Positions 41,863 to 51,086 of a stretch of 64,000 bases of DNA are shown in pieces; position 1 is the stretch's first letter, and each line of letters opens with the position of its first letter. This DNA is from Candidatus Peregrinibacteria bacterium GW2011_GWA2_33_10 (lineage in GTDB: Bacteria > Patescibacteriota > Gracilibacteria > UBA1369 > GWC2-33-13). The notes below the pieces were generated by a model, which worked only from the letters and a program-made list of their open reading frames with translations, searched no databases and had not been told where the DNA came from. A program made the translations under genes and the position numbers. The stretch covers positions 1 through 64,000 of the forward strand of contig LBOO01000001.1 in the NCBI GenBank assembly GCA_000989565.1. Reading direction: 5' to 3'.

Positions 41863-43581
41863 TTACTTCACAAAATACCACTCGGCTATACTCGCGAACC
41901 TATCACCCGCTGACATCATATTGCTGATTACAATATCTTTTATTCTATCATCGGCAGCAAAAAAATATTCCGGAGTATATAACACAATTACAGGAACATC
42001 CTCGCTGATTTCATTCTGCAGTTGTCTTAATTTATCCTGTTTTTTTTCATCATTTTCAGAATCAAATAAATTTCTCATGCTCTCAATCAAAGCATCTGCT
42101 TTCGGATTTGTATAATTGGATAAATTCAAACCATCTTTATTCGCTTGCGTGCTGTGCCAATAAGAATACATATCGAGATTATATCCTAAATCCTGACCAT
42201 AAAGTAAAATATCATAATTTCTGTTTACTAATGCCTCCTTAAAAGTTAAATCATCCAAAATCTCTATTTTCAGTTCAATGCCGATCTCCTCCCATGATTT
42301 CTGTAAATAATCCAGAACGGTTTTAATCTCCGCGTATTTTTTGGAGTCGCTTGAATATGCTTTGGATATTAACCGTAATGATAAATCTTTTCCTTGAATA
42401 TTTTTTCTGAATTTTTCATTATTCTCAATTTTCCATCCGCCATCAAACAAAGATCCTTTTGCCTCCTCAATATTGGATTTATGAAGCCATTCATCCTGTT
42501 TCAATTCCATTAAAGGAGTATCCATCCGCCGCATATTTTTCAATTTTTTTACAAGATCATCTTTATTGATGGATTTAGATAAAGCCAAACGGACTTTTTT
42601 ATCAGCAAGTATGGTTGTTTCGGTATTTAAAAATAAGGCGGTATAACGGGGCAAAGTATATTTATAAATTCTGAATCTTTCATCCTCTCGCAAATTTTGC
42701 AACAAATCTTCCTCGGAAATTTTAGGGACACCATGCAAAGCTGTTTTGGCTTTAATTAAAAAATCAACAGAAGGATAAGTGGTAATTCTCAAGTTTTTGA
42801 TTTTTGGTAATTTTCCGAAATAATTTTCATTGATAATCAAATTAACTTGGCTGCTTCCACCGGCAAGAGTTTTATAAGGTTCTTCAAGTTTATATGGACC
42901 GGAACCGATGGGAAATTTATTGAATTCATGATTACCCAAATCTGAAACAGGTACATCTTTCAAAATATGTTTAGGCAATATTCCAACGATTGTATTTGTG
43001 TAAAAAAATGAATTGGGATATTCCAATGTAAAAGTTACAGTTTTATTATCAATCAAATCAATTTTAACTTTTTCAAAATTGGATTTTAAAATCGGATTTT
43101 TAAAATCCGGATGTTGAATCACATCATGATAAGTAAAAAACACATCATCCGCGGTAAGACTCTCACCATCATGCCATTTAATATTATCACTGATTGTGAA
43201 AGTATATGTTTTTTTATCAGTACTCAAAGAATGATCTGCGATATCACTCACGAATTTACCTGTTTCCGGATCATACTTTGAAAGTGCGGAAAATACCAAA
43301 GTATCAATATCTTTATCAATAGGGTTTAAATCATTGAAAACAGGATTTAGTCGCTTTATTTCTCCAATCAATCCCTCACTGTAAATATGGGATTTTGATT
43401 TAACTTCTTGTCCGGTCTGAATTTTTTCCAAATCAGCACTATCCGCGATATTTTGATAACTAAAAACAGCGGAAAATAAAAAAATTACAGAAAAAATCAA
43501 TAATGATATCTCTTCTCTTTTATTAAAAGATTTAAAAGTTCGCCTCAATAATTGCCAAAAATTAATTCTTTGATGCTTCAT
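41863..43581 (-). CDS. Peptide/oligopeptide ABC transporter substrate-binding protein (family 5)
   Basis: 572 residues. A membrane anchor (about 25-45) near the N-terminus precedes the SBP_bac_5 fold: RLNPVF...DKDIDTLVFSALSKYDPETGKFV (about 85-115), YTFTISDNIKWHDGESLTADDVFFTYHDVI (about 130-160), IGSGPYKL (about 225), and a C-terminal block SYWHSTQANKDGLNLSNYTNPKAD. No permease or ATPase gene is adjacent, so it must use a distant transporter. No lipobox cysteine seen; anchoring is by an uncleaved helix. Confidence 0.9.
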   Translation of the reverse strand: MKHQRINFWQLLRRTFKSFNKREEISLLIFSVIFLFSAVFSYQNIADSADLEKIQTGQEVKSKSHIYSEGLIGEIKRLNPVFNDLNPIDKDIDTLVFSALSKYDPETGKFVSDIADHSLSTDKKTYTFTISDNIKWHDGESLTADDVFFTYHDVIQHPDFKNPILKSNFEKVKIDLIDNKTVTFTLEYPNSFFYTNTIVGILPKHILKDVPVSDLGNHEFNKFPIGSGPYKLEEPYKTLAGGSSQVNLIINENYFGKLPKIKNLRITTYPSVDFLIKAKTALHGVPKISEEDLLQNLREDERFRIYKYTLPRYTALFLNTETTILADKKVRLALSKSINKDDLVKKLKNMRRMDTPLMELKQDEWLHKSNIEEAKGSLFDGGWKIENNEKFRKNIQGKDLSLRLISKAYSSDSKKYAEIKTVLDYLQKSWEEIGIELKIEILDDLTFKEALVNRNYDILLYGQDLGYNLDMYSYWHSTQANKDGLNLSNYTNPKADALIESMRNLFDSENDEKKQDKLRQLQNEISEDVPVIVLYTPEYFFAADDRIKDIVISNMMSAGDRFASIAEWYFVK

Positions 43582-43624
43582 AATAAAATTATTAAACTAA
43601 AAATAATCACCTAAAATCATTTGT

Positions 43625-43790
43625 TATACTCCTCCGCTTTTATTTTTTTGTATCAAATCTTGGCTAAAGCTCCGAAAGACAAGTAATACTGCGAAGCTAT
43701 CCTTTATTTTTATATATAGACTAGCCATTAAGCTTCGGAGTATATACTGCTTTAATTCTATTTTTTTAAAGCGAAGTAGTATTAAATTCA
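43625..43790. repeat. Degenerate inverted repeat region
   Basis: Non-coding stretch between secG and the substrate-binding-protein gene with GGCTAAAGCTCCGAA near 43663 and TTCGGAGTAT near 43735, plus AATACTGCGAAGC and AGCGAAGTAGTATT as partly inverted elements. It looks like a decayed palindromic element. No gene is seen. Confidence 0.4.
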
Positions 43791-43796
43791 AACCTA

Positions 43797-44018
43797 TTAT
43801 ACAAAAGCCAAAGTAAAAGTTGAAGCAAAAAATATTACTGACATTACAACTGAAAAATAAAATAAAAATTTTTCCGGCCCTCTTTTTGACGAATAAAATG
43901 TATTGCTTCCTCCCAAAGCTTCACCAAGTCCCGAGCCTTTAGCCTGAATGAGAATGGACAACGCTAAAAAAAATGAAGAAATTATTTGTATTATCGAAAC
44001 AACCAGATGCCAATTCAT
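43797..44018 (-). CDS. secG: Preprotein translocase subunit SecG
   Basis: 73-residue inner-membrane subunit of SecYEG. Two hydrophobic helices (about 4-24 and 51-71) flank the family's cytoplasmic loop with LIQAKGSGLGEALGGSNTFYSSKRGPEKFL. Normal length for the family. Last gene of the minus-strand ileS, YvlD-like, secG run. Confidence 0.93.
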   Translation of the reverse strand: MNWHLVVSIIQIISSFFLALSILIQAKGSGLGEALGGSNTFYSSKRGPEKFLFYFSVVMSVIFFASTFTLAFV

Positions 44019-44042
44019 AAAAACGTATTAAAGAATAAAATA

Positions 44043-44420
44043 TTAATTTTTAATAAATAAATGTTCAATAAAGTTAATAAAACCAAAAACCAACCCCGCT
44101 ATAATATATACCAGAAATCCATCAACATGAAAACTTACTCCTTCAAAAGCCAATTGTATCAATATTTTCTCCAATAAAAAAATTAAAACTCCATTAATCA
44201 AAAATAAGATCAAACCCAGACTTATAAAAATCAAAGGAAGAGAAAATAATTTAATTAGAGGTTTTATAAAGGTATTCAATATTCCCATAATGAGACCTCC
44301 TATCAAAAAAAATTTCCATCCGCCGGTATAAGAGATATTATCCAAAAAATTTACCACTACATATAAAGCAATACCGTTCAATAGAACTCCAATTAAAATC
44401 TTTTTAATTAATTTCATCAT
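44043..44420 (-). CDS. Phage-holin-4 superfamily (YvlD-like) membrane protein
   Basis: 125 residues with four hydrophobic helices. The family motif GGLIMGILNTFIKPLIKLFSLPL (about 41-63), with N and P-x-K in the second helix, is clear, as is the LFLINGVLIFLL helix. Despite the Pfam name most members are chromosomal membrane proteins of unknown role. Located between secG and ileS on the same strand. Confidence 0.88.
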   Translation of the reverse strand: MMKLIKKILIGVLLNGIALYVVVNFLDNISYTGGWKFFLIGGLIMGILNTFIKPLIKLFSLPLIFISLGLILFLINGVLIFLLEKILIQLAFEGVSFHVDGFLVYIIAGLVFGFINFIEHLFIKN

Positions 44421-44476
44421 ATTGTTTAAATAACTCTTTATTAATATAACAAATGGATTTTTATAAACAAGAATAA

Positions 44477-46504
44477 TTATTTCACATTGCGAACAGCGAT
44501 TAAAATTTTATTTTTATCAATCTGTTCTTCTTTTTCCAAATCCCATTCAAAATTTCCTTTTTGTTGAATTTCCAAAGCAAGAGTTTCTTTCATAATAAAT
44601 TCGGCAAATTCACTGATCACATTCTGCAAATCTTTGGATTCCAAATATAAATAGATACGATCATCAACATTATAATCAGCTTCTTTTCGTAGCTCCTGAG
44701 TATAACGAATAATATCACGCGCAATACCCTCTTTTTTCAAAATCTCCGTAATATTTGTATCAAGAGCCACAACTAAACCTTTTTCGCCACTAATCTCCAT
44801 ATGTTGAGATCCTTTGCTGGCAGTAAATACAATTGTAGCTTCATCTAAAGAAGGATCTAAAATTTCATCTGAAATTTTTATTTTTCCATCCTCTAAAATT
44901 TCATAATTACTCATATTAACGGCTTCAATTAAAGACTTCATTTTTTCTTTCAATCTCTCTCCAACTACGCGAAAATTAATTTTTACCGATGGTTTCGCGA
45001 TTTCCGTGGCTTTATTGATAAATTCTATATTTTTAATATTTAATTCTTCTTTTAAAACGTCAACATCCAAATGAAATTTCTCAAATTCAGGAAGAGCGAC
45101 AATTAATTTATTGAGAGGTTGTCTTACTTTCACTTTCGCATTCGCTCTGCACCTATGCCCTAATTCAACGATTTTTCGCATTATTGCTATCTCTTCGTTT
45201 AAATTTAAATCTATCAATTTATTATCAGCCTCCGGCCAATTTTCCATATGAACGGATTCTTTGCCTGTTAAATTCGTAAAAATCTCTTCGCTGATAAACG
45301 GTGTAAATGGAGCCATTAATTTTGCCAGATTAAGTAAAACATAATATAGAATACTATAAGCCTCATTTTTGTCGTCATCATTTTCACTTTTCCAAAATCT
45401 CCTTCTTGATCTGCGTACATACCAGTTTGATAAATTGTCGATAAAATCCGTAAAAAGACGTGCGGCTTGAGTCAAATTATATTCATCCATATATTTTGAA
45501 ACTCCTTGAATCAAAGTTTGAAGTTCGGAAATAATCCATTTATCCAGTTTATTGGTTGCTTTTAAGTTGAATTTCTCAGTATTCCAATTGTCGATATTGG
45601 CATAAGTTACAAAAAAACTATAAGTATTCCATAAAGTTAAAATGGTTTTTTTCACAACTTCTTCCACGTGTTTTTCGGAAAATCTTACATCTTCAGCCAA
45701 TGGAGCGGTTGAAGTATAAAGAAAATATCTCACGGCATCCACTCCCCTACTTTCAAAAAGATCATTAGGATCAGGATAATTCTTCTTTCTTTTGGATAAT
45801 TTCTCACCATCCGCAGCCAAAAGTATGCCGTTAACAATCACATTATTAAAAGCAGGTTTATCAAAAAGAATAGTTGATAATACATGCAAAGTATAAAACC
45901 AACCTCTGGTTTGATCCAAACCTTCCGCGATAAAATGGGCGGGAAAATTTTCCTCAAACTCACTTTTATTTTCAAAAGGATAATGAAGCTGAGCGTAAGG
46001 CATAGCCCCGCTTTCAAACCAACAATCGAAAACCTCAGAAATTCTATGCATTTTATCTCCGCATTTTTCGCAGGTTAAAATAACATTATCAATATAGGGC
46101 TTATGCAAATCCAATTCCCCAACATTATCAATAGGTTCATTGCCGATTACAAATTTTTTATATTCGCAATTTTTCATCAATTTTCCATTTCTGACTTTAT
46201 AAGCGGCATTTTCAATGGTAATTCTGCCAAGCGCGACTTCCAAAGCCATTAAAGGAGTTCCATGGCTGACAATTAACACTTTTTTACCTTTATATGTATT
46301 TTTAACATATTGAACAAATTTTTTCATTCTTTCCACAATATCTTGTAAATTTTCAATTTCCGGTGAAATTTTCTTTTCAATTAACTCTTTGGAAGAATTG
46401 AATAAATTTTGATGTTCGGTAACATGTTTTGAATCATATTCACCAAAATGCATTTCATTGATTAAAGGACTGACAATGACATCAAGATTAAACTTTTTTG
46501 CCAA
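44477..46504 (-). CDS. ileS: Isoleucyl-tRNA synthetase, C-terminal part after an in-frame stop
   Basis: This frame is the direct in-frame continuation of 46538-48190, separated by one TAA (46538-46540). Its first codon here is a TTG at 46504. Residues 1 to about 127 finish an inserted histidine-phosphatase domain, with the second catalytic motif LIVSHGTPL (about 77-85). IleRS resumes at LDLHKPYIDNV, with FDCWFESGAMPYA, the KMSKS equivalent GEKLSKRKK (about 233-241), and the anticodon-binding and C-terminal domains with the RNRC-like LGHRCRANAKVKVRQPL. Fused, the protein would be about 1237 residues. Whether this piece is expressed separately is unknown. Confidence 0.88.
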   Translation of the reverse strand: MAKKFNLDVIVSPLINEMHFGEYDSKHVTEHQNLFNSSKELIEKKISPEIENLQDIVERMKKFVQYVKNTYKGKKVLIVSHGTPLMALEVALGRITIENAAYKVRNGKLMKNCEYKKFVIGNEPIDNVGELDLHKPYIDNVILTCEKCGDKMHRISEVFDCWFESGAMPYAQLHYPFENKSEFEENFPAHFIAEGLDQTRGWFYTLHVLSTILFDKPAFNNVIVNGILLAADGEKLSKRKKNYPDPNDLFESRGVDAVRYFLYTSTAPLAEDVRFSEKHVEEVVKKTILTLWNTYSFFVTYANIDNWNTEKFNLKATNKLDKWIISELQTLIQGVSKYMDEYNLTQAARLFTDFIDNLSNWYVRRSRRRFWKSENDDDKNEAYSILYYVLLNLAKLMAPFTPFISEEIFTNLTGKESVHMENWPEADNKLIDLNLNEEIAIMRKIVELGHRCRANAKVKVRQPLNKLIVALPEFEKFHLDVDVLKEELNIKNIEFINKATEIAKPSVKINFRVVGERLKEKMKSLIEAVNMSNYEILEDGKIKISDEILDPSLDEATIVFTASKGSQHMEISGEKGLVVALDTNITEILKKEGIARDIIRYTQELRKEADYNVDDRIYLYLESKDLQNVISEFAEFIMKETLALEIQQKGNFEWDLEKEEQIDKNKILIAVRNVK

Positions 46505-46537
46505 GATGGAAGCAGTCTCTTGTGATCTTAAAAGTTC

Positions 46538-48169
46538 TTAAGATATAACAACATCAATTTTTTCATTTTTAATCTCATCAGCTAATTTTTCAGCTTGTTT
46601 AATGCCATTTTCTGTTAATCCCAATTTTACGCTAGGATCAGAATGAATCGTATTATTCAAAGTGCCTTCATATTCACCATGTCTAGCCATATAAAAATGT
46701 ATCGAAGTTTTTTCATTTTCAGACAATTCATCAATAGAACCAATACATTTGCACTCCCCGCAAGATTTACATTCCCAAATCGGAATCGCCGCTCCCCAAT
46801 ATCTGTTACGTGAAATAGCCCAATCTCTGGCGTTTTCAAGCCATTTTCCAAACCTGCCATCTTTTATATGAGGAGGCTGCCAACTGATTTTTTGGTTATT
46901 TTCCAATAATTTCTCTATAATTTCTGAAACTTTGATAAACCAACTTCCTGTCGCGTAATTCAAAAGCGGAGTATCGCAACGCCAACAATGAGGATAAGAA
47001 TGACGATATGATTCCTTTGAAAATAAAAATCCTTTTTTAATTAAATAATCAGCGATATTTTGATCCTGACCTTTTACAAATTTTCCCGCGAAATCAGTAA
47101 CTTCGCTCGTAAAATTTCCTTCCATATCAACATGTTTGATAAAAGCCAATTTGTTTACTTTCCCCGCATTCAGATCATCTTCACCAAAAGACGGAGCAAT
47201 ATGCACTATTCCGGTACCATCCTCAATACTCACAAAATCAGCTAAAATTACTCGATATGAATTCTCGATATTTTCAACATCTTTATTTATAAAATAATCA
47301 AATAAAGGTTTATATTTTTTATTCTCCAAATTTTCACCTTTAAAACTTTCGATAACTTCAAATTCCTTATCTTTCATGACTTTCTCCAATAATTCTTTCG
47401 CCAAAATATAAAAATTTTCACCTGATTTTATTTTTATATAATCAATATTTTTACCTACCGCAAGCGCGGTATTACCAGGCAAAGTCCATGGCGTAGTGGT
47501 CCAAGCTAAAATAAAAGTATTTTTTTCATCCAATAATTCAAATTTCGCGGTTACTGACAAATCAGTCACATCTTTATATCCTTGGCTAACTTCAAAATTT
47601 GAAAGAGGAGTAACGCATCTCGGACAAATATGCATTGATTTATAACTTTTATAAACCATTTCTTTATCCCATATACTTTTAAAAACCCACCATATTGATT
47701 CCATATAACTATTTTCCAATGTCGCGTAAGTTTGTTCAAAATCCACCCATCTGCCTATTCTCTCAAATAATTTTGCCCATTCCGAAGAATACTTAAAAAC
47801 ACTTTCTTTACATTGAAGATTAAAATTATCAATCCCAAATTTTTCAATTTCTTTTTTGCCGGAAATATTCAGACTTTTTTCGATTTCATATTCCACAGGC
47901 AATCCATGACAATCCCAACCATTTGTACGCGGTACAAAAAATCCTTTCATATTCCAATATCTTGTTACTGCGTCTTTCAAAGAATTTGCCATTATATGAC
48001 CATAATGAGGCAATCCATTGGCAAAAGGCGGACCATCGAAAAAAACATATTTTTGATTCTCCTTATTTTTTTCTACGGATTTTTTAAAAATATTATTTTT
48101 ACGCCAATACTCAATGATTTCATGCTCAACTTCAGGGAGGTTTTTGCGATTATCTACCTTTTTAAACAT
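46538..48169 (-). CDS. ileS: Isoleucyl-tRNA synthetase, N-terminal part, with inserted histidine-phosphatase domain
   Basis: Charges tRNA-Ile. From the ATG at 48169 (another at 48190 is possible): HIGH equivalent PHYGH, WDCHGLPVEYEIEK, the editing domain with TTTPWTLPGNTALA, and GRFGKWLENARDWAISRNRYWGAAIP. The closeness to eukaryotic cytosolic IleRS marks the IleRS2 type, usually mupirocin-insensitive. After CIGSIDELSEN the sequence leaves IleRS and enters a histidine phosphatase (FYMARHGE, the RHG motif). It stops at TAA 46538-46540, where TCA-to-TAA would explain the break because the next codons continue the phosphatase (ELLRSQETA). The stop is inside the inserted domain, not the synthetase core. 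Confidence 0.9.
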   Translation of the reverse strand: MFKKVDNRKNLPEVEHEIIEYWRKNNIFKKSVEKNKENQKYVFFDGPPFANGLPHYGHIMANSLKDAVTRYWNMKGFFVPRTNGWDCHGLPVEYEIEKSLNISGKKEIEKFGIDNFNLQCKESVFKYSSEWAKLFERIGRWVDFEQTYATLENSYMESIWWVFKSIWDKEMVYKSYKSMHICPRCVTPLSNFEVSQGYKDVTDLSVTAKFELLDEKNTFILAWTTTPWTLPGNTALAVGKNIDYIKIKSGENFYILAKELLEKVMKDKEFEVIESFKGENLENKKYKPLFDYFINKDVENIENSYRVILADFVSIEDGTGIVHIAPSFGEDDLNAGKVNKLAFIKHVDMEGNFTSEVTDFAGKFVKGQDQNIADYLIKKGFLFSKESYRHSYPHCWRCDTPLLNYATGSWFIKVSEIIEKLLENNQKISWQPPHIKDGRFGKWLENARDWAISRNRYWGAAIPIWECKSCGECKCIGSIDELSENEKTSIHFYMARHGEYEGTLNNTIHSDPSVKLGLTENGIKQAEKLADEIKNEKIDVVIS

Positions 48170-48256
48170 TTTAATTAAATTAAAGAACATTCTTTATTAT
48201 TATAATAAAAAAAGTTCAGGAAGCAAGCACGGGTAATGTGATTATTATCAAAATAA

Positions 48257-48285
48257 TTGTTTACTGAAGCAAAAAATGCTATAAT
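48257..48285 (+). promoter_or_regulatory. Extended -10 promoter for the 48306 gene
   Basis: TTGTTT at 48257-48262, a 17-bp spacer and a consensus TATAAT at 48280-48285 preceded by TGC (extended -10). The start codon at 48306 follows within about 20 nt, giving a very short leader without a Shine-Dalgarno. Confidence 0.65.
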
Positions 48286-48305
48286 TCCAGGATTAAATCA
48301 CAAAA

Positions 48306-48641
48306 ATGAATCCATCAAAACAAGAAAAATTAAAGCTTTTAATTAAGACTTCTATATTAATAAATAAAGAAGAAAAAAAAAATTATTTAGATAAAATTGA
48401 TTCCTTAAGTGAACCCCAGATCAATGAATTAACACAAATCTTTCATGAAGAAGAAACAAAAAAAAGTGAATTGATAAATAATAAAATCAATAAAAATAAA
48501 GATCCTGATTTAATCAATAAACTTAAACAAATAAAAACTTTAGCTTCAAAAGAGTTTCTTCGCGCAAAAGAAAGAAAAGAACAGCAAAAAGATTTTAAAA
48601 AATTGGAAAACCTTACACAACAAATCAATAATTTTAACTGA
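48306..48641 (+). CDS. Hypothetical charged helical protein
   Basis: 111 residues, very rich in Lys, Glu, Asn and Gln, predicted as two or three long helices. No signal peptide or membrane segment, not recognised. It has a good promoter directly upstream and is followed 4 bp later by the NlpC/P60-like gene, so the two are co-transcribed. Perhaps a partner or chaperone of that protein (speculative). Confidence 0.55.
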   Translation: MNPSKQEKLKLLIKTSILINKEEKKNYLDKIDSLSEPQINELTQIFHEEETKKSELINNKINKNKDPDLINKLKQIKTLASKEFLRAKERKEQQKDFKKLENLTQQINNFN

Positions 48642-48645
48642 AAAC

Positions 48646-49674
48646 ATGCCTGAAAAATTTAATGAAAAACACAGTAACATTGATTCCAACCAAGAATTAT
48701 TGAAAAACAAATTTGAAAATAGCGAACATGAACAAATTATTATTCATGAAATTGATGCTATTCAACAGAATATTTCAAGAAGTGAACTAGGCGATGAAGA
48801 AAAAATTAAAATATTGGAGGCAATAAATAAAGAATTGGTAGATTTATTATCTCAAAAAGAATTGAATAATTTTATTCCTGAATTAAAAAAAAGATTAGAG
48901 TCATTTAAAGAAGCTTATAATTTTAAAACTATTCAAAACACAATTCCGGAAATAAAAAGTAACAAAACTAATTCCCCTCCTCAAACTTTTAAAAATGTAA
49001 AAAATACATCTTTAAGTCAAAAAAGAGGAATGATAGGATACGTTGAGACTGTAATGAGAGGATTAAGCCAAATATTCAGCACAAATTTTTTAAAAAATAA
49101 GAAATATGACTCCGATGGTGACTACTCGAGTGATGAAATAGAAAAATTTGATAGCTCAATTAGCAATTCTGATCGTAAAAAAATAAATTATGATAAAAAA
49201 ATGACAGCCGAAAATTTGATTGCTGAAAATAAAGATCAATTTTTCAATCCGGAGTTAAAATCAGATCCGAATTATGATGTTTATGAAGAAAACAGAAAAT
49301 TGGGAAATAAAATGTGTGCTCGCTATATATCTGATGTTCTAGGCATATATCCTCCTGTTTATTCCGCCACCGCTTTATTCCTTTCACTCTACAAAAAAAA
49401 ACCGCAAGAAAATAAAAGCGACAATTTAATTAAAAATCAAAATGAATTACAAAAAGGAGATGTGATTTTTTTTACCGACACTTATGATTCCGGACGTCCA
49501 ATCACTCATGTAGGCATTATAGTTGATGCCGGATCTCCAATTATGATGAAACATCACGGTACTTTTAAAAATGGAGTAAAAACTGTTGCGTTAGACAAGT
49601 ATTGGACCAAACATTTTTACGGAGCGCTCAGACCGAATTATGCAAAGAAAGAACAAAACGTATTAGCTGCCTAA
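48646..49674 (+). CDS. Protein with C-terminal NlpC/P60-like (CHAP-like) domain
   Basis: 342 residues. The N-terminal 200 residues are helical and charged, with no signal peptide. The C-terminal part (about 222-335) has the papain-like order of peptidoglycan cysteine peptidases: Cys in NKMCARYISDVLG (about 225), LQKGDVIFF (about 265-273) and His in ITHVGIIVDAG (about 283-293). How it would reach the wall is unclear. Co-transcribed with the preceding small gene; it ends 3 bp from the convergent purB. Confidence 0.65.
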   Translation: MPEKFNEKHSNIDSNQELLKNKFENSEHEQIIIHEIDAIQQNISRSELGDEEKIKILEAINKELVDLLSQKELNNFIPELKKRLESFKEAYNFKTIQNTIPEIKSNKTNSPPQTFKNVKNTSLSQKRGMIGYVETVMRGLSQIFSTNFLKNKKYDSDGDYSSDEIEKFDSSISNSDRKKINYDKKMTAENLIAENKDQFFNPELKSDPNYDVYEENRKLGNKMCARYISDVLGIYPPVYSATALFLSLYKKKPQENKSDNLIKNQNELQKGDVIFFTDTYDSGRPITHVGIIVDAGSPIMMKHHGTFKNGVKTVALDKYWTKHFYGALRPNYAKKEQNVLAA

Positions 49675-49677
49675 AGT

Positions 49678-51042
49678 TTATCCTTTAAGATATTTCAAAA
49701 CCAACTTTTCCGCCAACCCAACATATTTTGCAGGCGTTAAATTCAGTAAATTTTTTTTCGCAGCCGCGGGAATTTCCAATTTACTGATAAAATCCGAAAT
49801 AGCTTTATTATCCAATTTCTTCCCGCGTGTTAATTCCTTTAATTTTTCATAAGGCTTTTCAACTTTATACTTACGCATAACCGTTTGAATGGGTTCAGCT
49901 AAAATCTCCCAATTATTATCCAAATCAATAAGCATCTTTTTTTCATTAACTTCCAATTTACTCAAGCCTTTCAATATGCTTTTATAAGCGATCAAACTGT
50001 AAGCAAAGGCTACTCCCGTATTTCGAAGAACAGTAGAGTCCGTTAAATCGCGCTGCATTCTGGAAATCGGCAATTTTTCCGCTAAATGTTGAAATATCGC
50101 GTTTGCCAAACCTAAATTTCCTTCCGCGTTTTCAAAATCAATTGGATTAACCTTGTGAGGCATTGTGGAAGAACCAACCTCTCCTTCTTTTAATTTCTGT
50201 TTAAAATAATCCAAACTCACATAAGTCCAAATATCACGGCACATATCAAGCAAAACTGTATTGATTCTCTGAAAATAATGAAAAATTTCCGCGATAAAAT
50301 CATGAGATTCGATTTGCGTAGTATAAAAATTTGGAGTTAAAGACAAACTTTTAATGAATTTTTCACTTGCTTTTATCCAATCAATTTTTGGATAAGCGCT
50401 TAAATGCGCGTTATAATTACCAACCGCCCCATTAATTTTTCCTAAAAATTCAATTTTAGTATTTTTAATTTGTCTTTCAATTCTGGAAATAAAAATTATA
50501 AATTCTTTACCCAAAGTCGTTGGAGTCGCGCTCTGCCCATGAGTTCGTGATAGCATTGGCATCTTTTTATAAATATTTGCTTTTAATCTTAAATTTTCCA
50601 ATATTTTTTCCAAATTTGAATTAATCACATTGGAAAGAGATTCTTTAATCATCAAAGAATATGCCAAATTGGTAATGTCTTCCGAAGTACATGCAAAATG
50701 AATAAACTCGCTTAAATTATCAAGTTTTAAATTTTTAAATTTTTCTTTAAGAAAATACTCAACCGCTTTCACGTCATGGTTGGTTACTTTTTCAATATTT
50801 TTCACCTCCTGAGCATCTTTAAATTCAAATTCTTGATAAATTGCTTTAAGTTTTTTAATCTCATCTTTCTTTAAAATTCTACTATTATCCAATTTCAATT
50901 CATTACATAAAAAAATAAACCATTCAATTTCCACCAAAACCCGATACTTAATCAAAGCATATTCGGAAAAATAATTGGACAATTCTGAAACTTTATCGCT
51001 ATATCTGCCATCAAGGGGAGAAATGGATTGGAGAGTATTCAT
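49678..51042 (-). CDS. purB: Adenylosuccinate lyase
   Basis: Acts twice in purine synthesis: SAICAR to AICAR and adenylosuccinate to AMP. 454 residues. Signatures: SPLDGRYSDKV at the start, the HFACTSEDI segment, SRTHGQSATPTTLGKEF (catalytic His region) and the superfamily signature GSSTMPHKVNPIDFENAEGN (about 275). Downstream of purE and purC in a minus-strand purine cluster. Confidence 0.96.
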   Translation of the reverse strand: MNTLQSISPLDGRYSDKVSELSNYFSEYALIKYRVLVEIEWFIFLCNELKLDNSRILKKDEIKKLKAIYQEFEFKDAQEVKNIEKVTNHDVKAVEYFLKEKFKNLKLDNLSEFIHFACTSEDITNLAYSLMIKESLSNVINSNLEKILENLRLKANIYKKMPMLSRTHGQSATPTTLGKEFIIFISRIERQIKNTKIEFLGKINGAVGNYNAHLSAYPKIDWIKASEKFIKSLSLTPNFYTTQIESHDFIAEIFHYFQRINTVLLDMCRDIWTYVSLDYFKQKLKEGEVGSSTMPHKVNPIDFENAEGNLGLANAIFQHLAEKLPISRMQRDLTDSTVLRNTGVAFAYSLIAYKSILKGLSKLEVNEKKMLIDLDNNWEILAEPIQTVMRKYKVEKPYEKLKELTRGKKLDNKAISDFISKLEIPAAAKKNLLNLTPAKYVGLAEKLVLKYLKG

Positions 51043-51086
51043 GATTATAAATTATTACAATATAATATAGTGATCACTAAACAATA

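Noticed and set aside
46538..46540. Recoding of TAA as sense (alternative genetic code)
   Set aside because: TAA ends rplU, purA and many other genes here and TGA ends mnmA, so a code change is not supported. Local readthrough or error is more likely.
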